DNA of 64,000 bases from Megascapheus bottae (Eukaryota > Chordata > Mammalia > Rodentia > Geomyidae), in assembly GCA_024803745.1 (NCBI GenBank), contig JANJXV010000004.1:46127358-46191357 (forward strand), read 5' to 3'. Below are positions 1 to 9,895 of this stretch, in pieces. Position 1 is the stretch's first letter. Each line of letters opens with the position of its first letter. The position numbers were made by a program, and so were the translations under genes. Under the pieces are notes generated by a model. It was given only the letters and a program-made list of their open reading frames with translations. It was not told where the DNA came from and made no database searches.

Positions 1-1490
1 CTAATCTTTGACAAGGGAGCCAAAAAAAATATAATGGAAGAAAGACAGCCTCTTCAACAAGTTGTGCTGGCAGAACTGGTTAAGCACCTGCAGAAAACTA
101 AAATTGGATCCTTCTTTGTCACCCTGCACTAGAATTAACTCCAAAGGGATCAAAGACCTTGAGGTAAAAGCCGACACTCTGAAAACTTTACAAGAAGGAA
201 TAGGAGATACATTAGGCCTTCTTGGCACAGGTCGAAACTTTCTTAATAAGGACCAAGAATCACAACAAATCAGAGAAACGCTGGATAAATGGGACTGCCT
301 TAAACTGCAGAGCTTTTGTATGGCAAAGGACATAGCTAGTAAATTAATTAGGAAGCCTACAGAGTGGGAGAAGATCTTCACCAACCAAACAACAGACAAA
401 GGCCTCATATCTAAAATATATCAACAGCTCAAAAAATTGAATCACTCCAGAACTAATCTCCAAAGTAACAACCATCTCATTAAAAGATGGGCCAAAGATT
501 TAAAGAGAGTCTTCTCTGAAGAAGAAATAAGAATGGCCTATAGACACATGAAGAAATGCTCAACATCACTGGTCATAAAAGAAATGCAAATCAAAACAAC
601 TCTAAGATTCCACCTCACTCCAGTTAGAATGGCCAGGATCAAGAAAACTAATAACAGATGCTGGAGGAGGGGGCCAGGAGGGATCACTACTACACTGTTG
701 GTGGGAGTGCAAACTCATTCACCCGCTATGGAAAGACTAAACATAGAAGTCCCCTATGACTCCGCAATTCCATTACTTGGCATTTACCCAATTGTCCAGA
801 AACAAGGACATACCAAATCCGCTAGCACAACGATGTTCATTGCAGCATTATTTACCATAGCAAAGATATGGAACCAACCTAGTTGTCCCTCAGTTGATGA
901 GTGGATCAACAAGTTGTGGTATTTGTACACAATGGAATTCTATGCTGCTGTCAGAAAGAATGACATTGCCCCATTTGTTACGAAATGGAAAGACTTAGAA
1001 AAAAACCATATTAAGTGAAGTAAGCCAGACTCAAAGGAATTTAGGCTCAATGGTTTCCCTCATTTGTCATAATCAGTAAAAACCTTGGGCTCTCCTAACA
1101 GAGATTTGCAATAGAGCAAAACCTAGATACATAATGCCATATAGAATGATGTTAAATGCAAGGACCTCTAGGATATAGAGACAAAAGCCATATAATGAGT
1201 GATTGTTGTCCTTAATGGACTATGTTATCTCTCATCTCTTTTGCTATCCCTTTGTTGTCTCATATTGTTACAATATCTCACTTTGTTACCTGATATATCG
1301 GATATATTTGTATTTGGTTATTTGAAATTGGATAGGGAAGGGGGGAAAACAAGATGAGGGGTGGGGGGGTGGGGCGGGAAATGGGGACCAAGACATGAGA
1401 AAGGGTATCAATGTATGTGAATTAATGCACCTTCTATCTGGCAAATATAATGTGACCCTTCTATTAATTATAATAAAAATATATGAAAAA
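1..1490 (+). mobile_element. LINE-1 3' end: ORF2 C-terminal remnant plus 3' UTR, cut by the window edge
   Basis: The + strand encodes, in several frames, the C-terminal part of L1 ORF2p: a run resembling the WENWL..CRK block near 62-120, KWD.IKLKSFC near 285-320, PTEWEKIF near 355-380, HMKKC and MQIKTT near 545-600, LTPVRMA near 613, MFIAALFTIAKIWNQP at 834-880 and YTMEFYAA near 925-950. ORF2 ends at 1016-1018 (TGA). The 3' UTR follows, with a G-rich polypurine stretch at about 1337-1390 and an AATAAAA-type signal and short A-rich tail near 1470-1490. The longest open stretch is 62-1018 (318 codons), but it starts mid-protein and has internal losses, for example about 24 bases near 735 compared with the copy at 27.7 kb. 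The reverse-transcriptase and endonuclease domains are absent. It is a dead 5'-truncated copy whose left end lies outside the window. Confidence 0.93.
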
Positions 1491-1524
1491 AATAACTTGA
1501 ATGTCAAGCACCAAGCTTGACATG

Positions 1525-1680
1525 TATATCATCTCACTAAATTCTCACATTGTCCCTTTTTGTGTCTCATTTTACAAAAGATATAGGTTTAAGGAGTGAT
1601 ATGATTAGAAGATACTGACACCCGTATTTTACTAGTGACCTTGGGAGAGCCAGGATCTTTCGTCTTTCAGAAGGTAACCG
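1525..1680 (-). repeat. Possible diverged MIR SINE fragment
   Basis: The order of short matches (tcacattgtcc, ttttacaaaa, gtgaccttggga) resembles a reversed, heavily decayed MIR. The match is by eye and weak. Confidence 0.3.
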
Positions 1681-1714
1681 GGTAAAAGAAAAAATAACCA
1701 TTAAACCACTTATC

Positions 1715-2062
1715 ATAGTCCATTATGTATTACTGTAATGGAATGTCTCAGACTGACTAATTTCAAAAGAAAATAAATTTATTGCTTAAAGTGCTGGTGT
1801 CTAGTGAAGAACCTCATGATTAATCAGCTCCCAGAAGAAGGTACAAGGGAAAGAGAAAGTAAAGAAGGGACAAAGTGTGTGTGGAGAGGAAGACTACAAG
1901 ACACTTTAAAAAAGTTAGGAGTCCACTGCTGCTACGGTGGCATTAGTCTGTACAGACTACTCTCAAGACATAGTCATTCTTCAAGGTACTATCTCCCAAT
2001 ACTATTGAGTTGGGATTTCAGTCTCCATTAAAGAACACTGGAGGACACATTAAAACCATAGT
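1715..2062 (-). mobile_element. Solo MaLR-type LTR (MST/MLT1-like), reversed
   Basis: Read on the + strand, the block opens with sequence matching the reversed 3' end of MaLR LTRs (gagactgggtaatttataaa-type region, seen at about 1745-1790 as a decayed copy). It closes at 2035-2062 with the reversed 5' part (gggacacattcaaaccata-type). This is the order expected for one reversed LTR of about 350 bp. No internal MaLR sequence or second LTR is seen, so it is a solo LTR. The small ORF at 1804-2031 lies entirely inside it and is not a gene. Confidence 0.6.
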
Positions 2063-2316
2063 CATGGTTTATCTCATGTTGTTATTGTATCTGACTTTGT
2101 TACCTGGTATATTGTATATACATTTAGTTGTTTATTTGAAATAGGATAGGGAATGGGGAAAACAAAAAGATTGGAAGGGGGTGAGGGGAGGGAGAGTGGG
2201 AGAAAAACATGAGAAGGGGACCAATGTTTAAGAATTAATGTACCCACTACCTGACAAATGTAACTGTAACCCCTCTATATGCTATCTCAATAATAAAACA
2301 CAATAAAAAAAACAAA
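2063..2316 (+). mobile_element. LINE-1 3' UTR fragment
   Basis: The sequence follows the same 3' UTR order as the element ending at 1490: tctcatgttgttattgtatc, tatattgtatata, the purine-rich G tract at about 2145-2210, the acctgacaaatgtaactgta block, then AATAAAACACAATAAAA and an A-rich tail. No ORF2 remains. It abuts the end of the reversed MaLR LTR. Confidence 0.85.
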
Positions 2317-2319
2317 AAG

Positions 2320-4746
2320 AAGCATTTTACAGCTTCTCTGTGGTCTATTTAAATTCAAACATCTCCTATGGTGTTTTGAATCCATTATTAAAGTAAAATA
2401 TGGATTATTGAGCCACAAGCAGTGCAGCACTCCAGGAGTCATTCTGGGAACTGAGATGAGTACCAGGTGTCTGATGGGTAGGGAACACACACAGAAAATG
2501 GGCAGTTCACTGTCTGGGTTGGGTAGGGTGACATGGCTCCGGATGTCATGGTGCTCATCAGAATGGTATGCGAGTTAAACCAATAAGTGTTTATTTCTGG
2601 ATTTTTCTAGTGTTAGCATTTTTGGACTCCACTCTATGGTAGATGATTGAAATAGTATGAAATAAATGTAGAAAAGGGTTGATTACTGAAACCAAATGAA
2701 CAGGAAGACTATCGTAATCAATTTCTCTGTAGTTTCAGTCTTGGTTCTTCAACAGAGGAAGTCAAACATTCATCATTAATACCTTACATTTGACACATTT
2801 CTACCAGTGGATACTACTCACAAGTACATGTTACTGCCTGATACTTTGGGAAAGGAAGATAGACATTTTCCTCAAACCCCAGCTTCTTGGGTGCAAATCA
2901 CCTTTCTGATGCTGTAAGTCAGTACATTTCATGTATTTACTGGTGCCAGGGGTTACTTGAGGAGCATTAACAAAACAGATAGATTGTCTTCTTCTGTGGA
3001 GGAATCTACACTATAGTGCCCTCGTAGGCAGGTTATTGCAGATAACAATTTGGCAGCAGTCATATCTCCCTAAATACTTTGGGTTGGTCTAATCTCTCTC
3101 TGAACCTGCTCTTTTTGAAAGCTACTCCTGAGTTTAGTTTTGGAGACTAGAACCACTGGGTTTCTTTCTTAGTAATCTGTACTAATTTCCCATCTTTTAG
3201 AATGCATGCCTACTTCCCCTTTGCTTCCACAGCCCTTGGTTGTACCTTTGTTGTAGCATTCAGCAAACTTGCAAGCAAAGACTGGATCATTTTTCTTTGT
3301 ACCTCTCTCTCCTCACAAGCGCACACATACCACCACCTCCACCTCCATCACTACTAACGTCGTCCATAGCGCAGTTGCCAACACTATCATCTTTGTGCCT
3401 TGGACAAAAATAAGAATTCAACAGAAATTGCTTGAGTTCAATTGTTTGTCCATTAGTAATTAACCTTTCACAATTGATACAGTCTTTTGACAACTTTACC
3501 CAGCAAGGCAACAGAAAGGCTCTCTCCACTTGCAAGTTGGCAGCAGGGATAATTTATTGTAGATGCATCTGCAGGAAGTGACTCACTCTTATTGCCCAGC
3601 CCCCAGTAGCTGTGGCTATTGTAAGAATAACCAGAGGCCTTCAAATTCCATGTCCTCTCATGATCCATGAACTCCCGGAAAGATAGATACATAAAGGAGA
3701 GGTCTGTTTCAAAAGTCTCCAGAGTGTTGGCCCGTCTTTGAAACCTTATTTATTGTGTTTTATAATACGTCAATTTAGTACTTAACGTTTGGTCAACTCT
3801 GCTAAAAAATGTTAGAACTGCAATCTAAGCTTCCTTTGTTGGTTTGAATTTTGCATAGAAGAATTTCTCCTATAATGATAAGCAAAAGGGCTTTCATTCA
3901 TGAAAATATTTCAGGCATCTGAAAGCCTAGTACATGTAGGAGTACTTTTGTACTGGCCTTTTGAAGAAAATTTCTTTTAACTCTTTTTTAACTGTTTTTC
4001 AAAATGTTATGACAGATCTCTTAGTAATTGCCTCTTCAACAACCAGCCACAAAATGAACAACTAATTTCATAAAACAAACTTTTCCCTGGGAATGGACAA
4101 AAGTGGAGGATAGATCAAGGGTAGTGTTCCTTAGTCAAAGAAAATAAAGATCAAAAAGACTCCTGGAATAATGTGTTGGGAAAAAATAAATGAGAAATTT
4201 TCCAAGGCCTATTTGTGGCTAGTTTTCGATGGCAATCGCTAATTAAACAAAAGAACAAATGGAGGAGCCTCTGTTTGTTCTGCATTTGACTTGGAGAAAC
4301 TGTGAACTCTACTTTTCCTTAATTTTCTCCATTGTTCCTTTGAATTTCTGTCAAAGACTTTGTTATTAAGTTAGAGAACAATAAAAGGAATCCCTTGAAC
4401 TATTAGCCACTCAAGAATCCCAAGTAAGATGATCTTTCAGGGAAAACTGGAAGAAAATAAGTCAAATTTATCATTCAAATATATAAAGAAAATATATAAA
4501 GGAGGATTATGTTGGGGTCGCAATGAATGAAACTATAAGCGTTAATTCAAACAGGTTTGAATAAAAGTAGATGTTATTTGCTACTACTGAAAATGAAAGT
4601 ATAGTAAATAATTTCTTCATTAATCCTGTCAATTGTCTAATAAAAATTTATTTGGCATCTATTTTAGTGACTCAATGTAAGTAAGAGTATATAATTTAAG
4701 CTAGGAAAAAATTACGCATGTATTAAATTTGTACAAAATTGTAATT
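2320..4746. other. Mostly unique intergenic sequence, no gene recognised
   Basis: ORFs here are short (up to 82 codons), overlap on opposite strands and match nothing I recognise. No SINE or L1 signature is visible. The part at about 4195-4400 has features of a conserved non-coding element and is listed separately. Confidence 0.6.
4195..4400. promoter_or_regulatory. Candidate conserved non-coding element with SOX- and homeodomain-like motifs
   Basis: The block contains gctaattaaac (homeodomain core TAATTA), ccattgttcctttg (a good SOX match, near 4329-4342), aacaaaag and gaacaataaaag in repeat-free sequence. Composition and motif density resemble vertebrate developmental enhancers. Conservation itself cannot be seen from one sequence, so this is inference. 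Confidence 0.25.
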
Positions 4747-5311
4747 AAAACTAAATGTACTAAGTCTTTCCATTTCCTAACAAATGGGTCCATGTCTTAG
4801 AAAAAAATCATATTAAGTGAAGTAAGCCAGACTCAAAGGAACTTAGGCTCAATGGTTTCCCTCATTTGTCATAACCAGTAGAAACCTTGGGCTCTACAAG
4901 CAGAGATCTGCAATAGAGAAAAACCTTGATATATAAGGTCATATAGTATGAAGCTAATTGAAAGGACCTCCAGGATACTGAAACAAAAGCCATATAATGA
5001 ATGATTGTCGTCCTTAATGTGCTATGTCATCTTTCATCTCCTTTGCTGTCTCTTGGGTATCTCATATTGTTACAGTGTCTCACTTTGTTATCTGATATAT
5101 TGAATTTATTTGTATTTGGTTATTTGAAATTTGATAGGGAAGGGGGGAAAACCAAGACAGGGGGGTGCATGGTGGGGGGCGGGAGGGTGATGGGTACCAA
5201 GACATGTGAAAGGGTATCAATGTATGTGAATTAATGCACCTTCTATCTGGCAAATATCATGTAACCCTTTTATTAATTACAATAAAAAATTATAAAAAAA
5301 CTAAATGTACT
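4747..5311 (+). mobile_element. 5'-inverted LINE-1 3' UTR insertion with target-site duplications
   Basis: Perfect 15 bp direct repeats (aaaactaaatgtact) lie at 4747-4761 and 5297-5311. Just inside the left one, 4762-4788 is the reverse complement of the end of ORF2 (the segment coding for the KWKDL-type end), followed from about 4796 by the direct-orientation rest (cttagaaaaaaatcatatt onward) and the full 3' UTR. Purine tract at about 5145-5190; tail aataaaaaattataaaaaaa. An inverted 5' piece next to a direct 3' piece between target-site duplications is the known twin-priming outcome of L1 insertion. The 77-codon ORF at 5001-5234 is 3' UTR, not a gene. Confidence 0.88.
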
Positions 5312-5501
5312 TATTTCAAATCACCAGTATATCATTTACACATTTGGATATGTTGAATAATTGTTTATATTAAGGATTCTTATAGTTGTTTTTTTTGTAA
5401 AGGCCATTCAGACTTGAATTCAAGTTCCCATAAAATACCAGGTTTCTGGGGTTTTCTAAGACTCATGAAAGGCAAAGAAGAGAGAGTTCATTGATGAAAA
5501 C

Positions 5502-5690
5502 AGATGTGGTGGCTCATCTCTGTAACTCTAGCGACTTAGGAAGCTGAGAAGAAGATTTTGTGTTTAAGACCAGCCCAGGTAAAAGTAGCACAAGAGCTTG
5601 TTTCAAAGACAATAGGTAAAGGGTATAACTCAAGTCATTGCTTAGCAATTGAGAGACTCAAGGTTCAGTCTTCAATACTGAAAAAATGGT
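5502..5690 (+). repeat. B1-dID-like SINE (B1 left part, ID-like right part), diverged
   Basis: The left part has the Alu/B1 landmarks gtggctcatctctgtaactc and gaccagcccaggt. The right part looks like a tRNA-derived ID unit (gtataactcaagtcattgcttagcaa, gttcagtcttcaatac). This order matches the rodent B1-dID SINE family. It is considerably diverged. Confidence 0.6.
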
Positions 5691-5751
5691 ATTGGAAGTT
5701 TCAGGATTATATTAGCATTTTACATTGTGTGTTATTTAAAAAAGGAAGCCT

Positions 5752-6028
5752 ACTGGAAATTTAATTTGCTTTTAGTTTTTTTTTTTTTCCTTTGGTTGCT
5801 GATCCTGGGGTTTGAAATGAGTGCCAGGGCACCATCCCCCAGACTCTTTTTGTCAAGCTAGCACTCCATCACTTGCGCCACAGAGTGGCTTTTTTGAATA
5901 GTTTCTTAGAGATCAATCTCACAGACTTTCTTGCCCAGGCTGGCTTGAAAGTGTGATCCTCAGATTTCAGTCTCCTGAATAGCTAGGACTACAGGCGTGA
6001 GTCACCAGCACCTAACTGGAAATTTAAT
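5752..6028 (-). repeat. Alu/B1-left + Geo-like right dimeric SINE, with 14 bp target-site duplications
   Basis: Direct repeats actggaaatttaat lie at 5752-5765 and 6015-6028. Between them is a reversed SINE: T-rich tail, the right-unit motif (gctagcactccatcacttg), then the Alu/B1-like end (tagctaggactacaggcgtgagtcaccagcacc). Confidence 0.85.
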
Positions 6029-6507
6029 AATTTCACAGTAAAATTGTGATGTAGGTGAACAGGGAAATTGTTTCTTTTTAATCTCCATAGAATATGGATT
6101 AAATAATACAGATATATAATTTAATAGCTTATTAATTAAAATTAGAATAAAAATAGCAACGAGATAATCCCTGATCTTCAAATCGACAGCTGTCACAACG
6201 GTAAGAATTCTTGAAAACAACCTGAAATAGTCCTCCATAGGAGTGTAAATTAGTAGTCTGTCTCAAGAACGTGTCATTGAATATGTCAAAAGTTTGAAAC
6301 TATTCATCTTTTTTCCCTCAGCCAGTATTTTGACTTTGAATAATAAGAGCTGCACAAAAAGATAAATGCCCAAAGGACATTTATCATAGCTTATTATTTA
6401 TAATAGCCCCAAATCATAATTTTAATGTTCAACTGTAGGAAACTGTTTGGCCATACAGTCATTAGAACCACATTGTAGAAATGATACACAGCAGTGTGTA
6501 TCACTAT

Positions 6508-6717
6508 TGGGTGCTGGTCCTGGGGCTTGAACTCAGGGCCTGGGCACAGTTGCTGGTTAAGGCTAGCACTCTACCACAACTTCACTTCTGGCTTTTGTAA
6601 TGGTTAATTGAAGACCAGAGTCTCAAGGACTTCGTTGCTTGGGCTAATTTGAATATCTTCAGATCTCAGTCTCCTGAACAGCGAGCATTATAGATGTGAG
6701 CTACCAGCACTGACTTG
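6508..6717 (-). repeat. Alu/B1-left + Geo-like right dimeric SINE
   Basis: Reversed dimer: tcctggggcttgaactcagg right unit, then the agatctcagtctcctgaaca and gatgtgagctaccagcac left unit. No clear target-site duplication was found. Confidence 0.8.
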
Positions 6718-6786
6718 CACTGTTTTTGTTTTGTTTGTAATTTTTTTGGCCGTTTCTTCTAACTGTATTTTCTTTGTCTTTTCTTT

Positions 6787-6876
6787 TTTGGTATTGATGG
6801 TAGACCCAAGACATTGCACTTGTTAGATAAGCACTTTTATGCACTTTGCCACTGAGGTACATCCCAGCTATGCTTC
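6787..6876 (-). repeat. ID-like SINE monomer
   Basis: Reversed tRNA-like unit with gttagataagcac and actttgccactgaggtacatcccagc, which corresponds to the ID A-box region. Diverged. Confidence 0.5.
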
Positions 6877-6879
6877 TTT

Positions 6880-7040
6880 TTTTTTAATTTAAGTAGTTGT
6901 ACATAGATTTCAATTCAACACATCAGATTATTAGTTCAGTGTATGTTGATCAATGTCATGCTTCCATCATCTTCCCCACTACAGTGTAAGTGGAGATAAA
7001 GCTCAATAGACAAAGAGTATACTCAGGTCTGTGTCACATA
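6880..7040. repeat. Possible old L1 3'-end fragment
   Basis: A T-run followed by aatttaagtagttgtacatag resembles the reversed end of older rodent L1 3' UTRs, but the match is short. Family not resolved. Confidence 0.25.
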
Positions 7041-7041
7041 T

Positions 7042-7460
7042 TTGGGGCCTGTTAGAACAGAACACTACAGATTGGATGGCTGACATCAAAATTAAAGTAG
7101 GAGGGCTGGGAGTTTGGCCTAGTGGTAGAGTGTTTGCCTAGCATGCACAAAGGCCCAGGTTCGATTCCTTGGTACCATATACATAGAAAAATGCTGGAAA
7201 TGGTGCTGAGACTCCAGTGGTAGAGCTCTAGCCTTGAGAAAGTCCAAGCACAGTGCTCAGGCCTTGAGCTCAAGCCCAGGACTGGCAAAAAAAAAATTAA
7301 ACTTGGAACTTTTTGTAGTTCTGGAGGCTTGGCTGTCTAAGAATAAGGTGAAAATTGGTTTGCTTCCTAGTATGTTTTCCTGTTCTGACTCACAGATGGC
7401 TATCATCTCAGAGTGTCCTCATGACAATGGACCAGAAGGTAGAGGATAAGCTTTTTGGTA
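7042..7460 (-). mobile_element. MLT1-like MaLR LTR fragment, split by a SINE
   Basis: The parts 7042-7102 (gttagaacagaacactacagattggatggct) and 7298-7445 (tagttctggaggcttggctg, ctgactcacagatggct, gagtgtcctcatgac) are consecutive pieces of a reversed MLT1-type LTR. The IDL-Geo SINE at 7103-7297 sits between them and is therefore younger. Confidence 0.55.
7103..7297 (+). repeat. IDL-Geo dimeric SINE
   Basis: The ID-like left monomer starts gggctgggagtttggcctag, with A box (tagtggtagagtg) and B box (aggttcgattcc). A spacer with ccatatacatagaaaaa follows. The right monomer starts gtggtagagctctagccttg and ends gctcaagcccaggactggc plus A10. The structure matches the geomyoid IDL-Geo SINE. Confidence 0.88.
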
Positions 7461-7493
7461 CCTCTTCTAGTACTAGCTAATCAGTACCTTCTT

Positions 7494-7790
7494 AAGATTT
7501 CATTTCAAAGTCATGTTAAGTAAGCCAGACCCAAAGGAACATAGGCTCAGTGGTTTCCCTCATTTGTAATAATTAGTACAAACCTAAGACTCTCCTAGCA
7601 GAGGATTACAATAGCTCAAACCCTAGATACACAAGGCCATATAGGGTGAGGCCAAATTAATGAACCTCCAGGACATGGGAACAAGAGCTTAGTTATGAGT
7701 GACTGTTGCTCTTAATGTACTGTTTTTTTTCTCTCCTTTTGTGTTTCCCTTTGGTTAATCTCATATTGTTACAGCATCTGACTCTGTTAC

Positions 7791-7832
<42 letters not shown>

Positions 7833-7975
7833 AAATAGGAGGGGAAAAAAGACAAGGGGCAAGGAAATGGAGACAAAAACAAAGGAGGGGTACCAATGTG
7901 TGAGAAGTAATACACCTTCCATCTGGCGAATATAACTGTAACCCCTCTATACATTAAAAAAAAGATTTCATTTCA
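7494..7975 (+). mobile_element. 5'-truncated LINE-1 3' UTR insertion with 14 bp target-site duplications
   Basis: Perfect repeats aagatttcatttca lie at 7494-7507 and 7962-7975. The insert begins near the end of ORF2 (gttaagtaagccagac) and runs through the 3' UTR to aacccctctatacattaaaaaaa. The TA-rich 3' UTR segment has expanded into a (TA)n tract at 7794-7829. Short ORFs on both strands here are not genes. Confidence 0.9.
7794..7829. repeat. (TA)n microsatellite inside an L1 3' UTR
   Basis: About 17 uninterrupted TA units sit where the sister L1 copies have only gatatattg-type sequence, so this is an expansion of the L1's own TA-rich stretch. Confidence 0.95.
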
Positions 7976-7989
7976 CCTTAATTACCTCC

Positions 7990-8757
7990 TCAGGTTCTGT
8001 AAATACTCTCAAACTGATGGCTAGGGTTCAGTATATGAATATGGAAGACATAAACATTCAGTAAGTAACAACATACATTTTGTGAAATATTCAGTACTTC
8101 TATTTCAACAGGCAGGGACTGTTTAGTGAGGAACATGAGGGGCACAGACCTTCCCTCAAGATTGGAGGTTGTGCCAAGGACCGGATTTGTGGGTAGACTT
8201 TTATAAGGCTTAACAAGGAAGCAGAAAACAAAAAATGGGTTATGGTCTCTTGGGGACCCAGGGCAGTGTCCTTGTCCTGGTCCACGGTGGACTGCTGCAC
8301 CTGACCATGAGGGGCTATTATCCCCTGGGGACCAAGGGTGGTATTGGTTCATATTGGAATAACCTGCCCACAGGTGGTCAAACTTGTTCATGTGGGTCTG
8401 GTGTCTTGCGTAACCTTCATATTCCATCTTTAGATACATGAAAGGATTGCGCTGAGCGGGAAGCAACATGGAATTATGAGAACAAAGCAGATTCCCATCA
8501 TTTGAAACCCTGAAGGAGTATAAAAAGTTGAGAGCATCGTGGTCTTTTCTGGCTACTTCCTGCTGACATGGGGGCATCCAGGCTTCCCTGGGGCTGGGGT
8601 CTTCAGGATCCAGGACTGCCCTGGACAGAACAGGGTGGTATAAGCAGGGCCTCTGATTGCCTGCAGTAACAAGATTGCCTTGACTTTCTCCCAGGTAGTG
8701 TCCTAAGTGATTGTTGTTATTCTTAAATTCGAGGTGGTGGGCATCCCCAATTCCCAA
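7990..8757 (-). pseudogene. 255-codon open reading frame of unknown origin, possibly a decayed retrocopy
   Basis: This is the longest L1-free ORF in the window, on the - strand, lying in a block (about 8100-8780) that looks GC-richer than its AT-rich surroundings. I do not recognise the protein with confidence. It has no signal peptide or membrane segment and no repeated motif. Residues roughly 75-115 contain an LN.LY.F stretch followed some 17 residues on by HNS...RNP, faintly like the end of a heat-shock-factor DNA-binding domain as in the HSFX/HSFY family. This is a weak impression and not an assignment. The last part of the ORF runs through a ~100 bp block duplicated at 8827-8928, and no splice structure or poly(A) tail is evident. 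Chance cannot be excluded: in 64 kb on six frames one such ORF is only mildly surprising. Confidence 0.25.
7997..8096 (+). repeat. Direct repeat copy A (about 100 bp)
   Basis: This segment and 8827-8928 share long runs such as gacataaacattcag, agtaacaacat and cattttgtgaaat. By eye they are about 85% identical over 100 bp. The copies lie 830 bp apart in the same orientation and flank the 255-codon ORF block. Confidence 0.85.
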
Positions 8758-8826
8758 CTGGCCAGGCTCCTATTTATACTTCTTGCATAGCTGGGATGAC
8801 ATGACAAGTGCACACTCCAGTAATGT

Positions 8827-8928
8827 CTGTAATTACTCTCACACTGGGGCTTGGGTTTCAGTATATGAGTATGGGAGACATAAACATTCAGTTAGTAACA
8901 ACATGCATTTTGTGAAATGGTCAATATT
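8827..8928 (+). repeat. Direct repeat copy B (about 100 bp)
   Basis: Partner of 7997-8096, sharing the same landmark runs. The sequence beyond each copy differs, so the duplicated unit ends abruptly at both sides. Confidence 0.85.
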
Positions 8929-9050
8929 ATATGCACATGGAAAAGAGACCTGTGGATCTAAATGATATACATCAAAATGTTAATGATTGTGTATTTAGTC
9001 GGTGCAACTTGGATTTTAATGTGTTTTCTTTCTCTGTGCCTTCCTATCAT

Positions 9051-9315
9051 TTCAATTCCTTTTTCTTTCTCTTTCCATAGGCCATTTTGAGGCTTGAAGT
9101 CAGGACTGTGTGAGCTCTTTCTTTCAAGGCTAGCACTCTACCACATACAGCCACAGTACCACTTATGGATTTTTTTTTCTGGTGGTTAACTGGGGAGTAG
9201 AGTCTCAGGACTTTCCTTTCCTGGCTGGCTTCAAATCGTGACCTTCAGATCTCAGTCTCCTGAGTAGTCAGGATTACAGGTGTCAACCACCGCCTCCTGC
9301 CTTCAATTTCTTTTT
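9051..9315 (-). repeat. Alu/B1-left + Geo-like right dimeric SINE with target-site duplications
   Basis: Near-perfect 14 bp repeats ttcaattccttttt (9051-9064) and ttcaatttcttttt (9302-9315) flank a reversed dimer with ggctagcactctaccaca and agatctcagtctcctgagta / ggattacaggtgtcaaccac. Confidence 0.82.
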
Positions 9316-9368
9316 ATTAGATGTGTGTTGCTTTAACATAAGAAAAAACACTACAACAGCTTATACAG

Positions 9369-9585
9369 GTTAGATGTGATAAGGAATACCTGTAATTCCA
9401 GTTGCACAGGAGGTGTAAAGAGAAAGATCATAGTTAGAGGCCAGTTGGGGCAAAAAGCAAGATCCCATCTTAAAAAATAACCAGAGAACAAAAGAGCTGG
9501 AAGTATGGGTCAAGTGGTGGAGTGGCTTCCTAGGAAACATGAGGCCCTGAGTTCAAGTCCTAGTGTCACCAAACAAACAAAAGAG
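9369..9585 (+). repeat. B1-dID-like SINE
   Basis: The left part is B1-like (acctgtaattccagttgcac, aggccagttggggc). The right part is ID-like (gggtcaagtggtggagtgg, tgaggccctgagttcaagtc). An A-rich tail with caaacaaacaaaa follows. Confidence 0.7.
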
Positions 9586-9639
9586 CACAAAGCATATGAC
9601 CTTTGTATGTTTGGATTTCCTGTGCATGGATTTAGCTGA

Positions 9640-9895
9640 CTTCAGATTGAAAATACTCAAAAAATATACTGAATTCTATACACTTACTTTTATTTCTTAC
9701 CACAATTCTCTCAATAATAGAGCAGAACAAGTATTTACATAGCATTTATAGTATACCAGGTAGGTATAAGTAAGTACTCTTAATGTATACAGGAGGATAT
9801 GTGTAGGTTATATGCAAATATCATGCCATTTTCTAATAGGTTTTAGACCATCCACAGATTTTGGTATCCTTGGGGGTCCTGGAAACAATTCTTCA
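9640..9895 (-). mobile_element. Tigger-like non-autonomous DNA transposon fragment
   Basis: Reversed, the block reads ccaggacccccaaggatacc, then aaaatctgtggat, atttgcatataacctacaca and tcctcctgtatac. This order I recognise from a widespread mammalian Tigger/pogo-related repeat. The exact subfamily is not resolved, and the terminal repeats are not both visible. Confidence 0.5.

Noticed and set aside
62..1018. 318-codon ORF as an independent gene
   Set aside because: It is the in-frame remains of L1 ORF2 with internal losses; start codon lies mid-domain.
7103..7200. tRNA gene suggested by A- and B-box sequences in ID-like units
   Set aside because: The units cannot fold a full cloverleaf with the expected acceptor stem and are attached to SINE right halves and A tails.
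7794..7829. CRISPR-like or other ordered direct-repeat array
   Set aside because: All tandem repeats seen are microsatellites with no unique spacers; the genome is mammalian.
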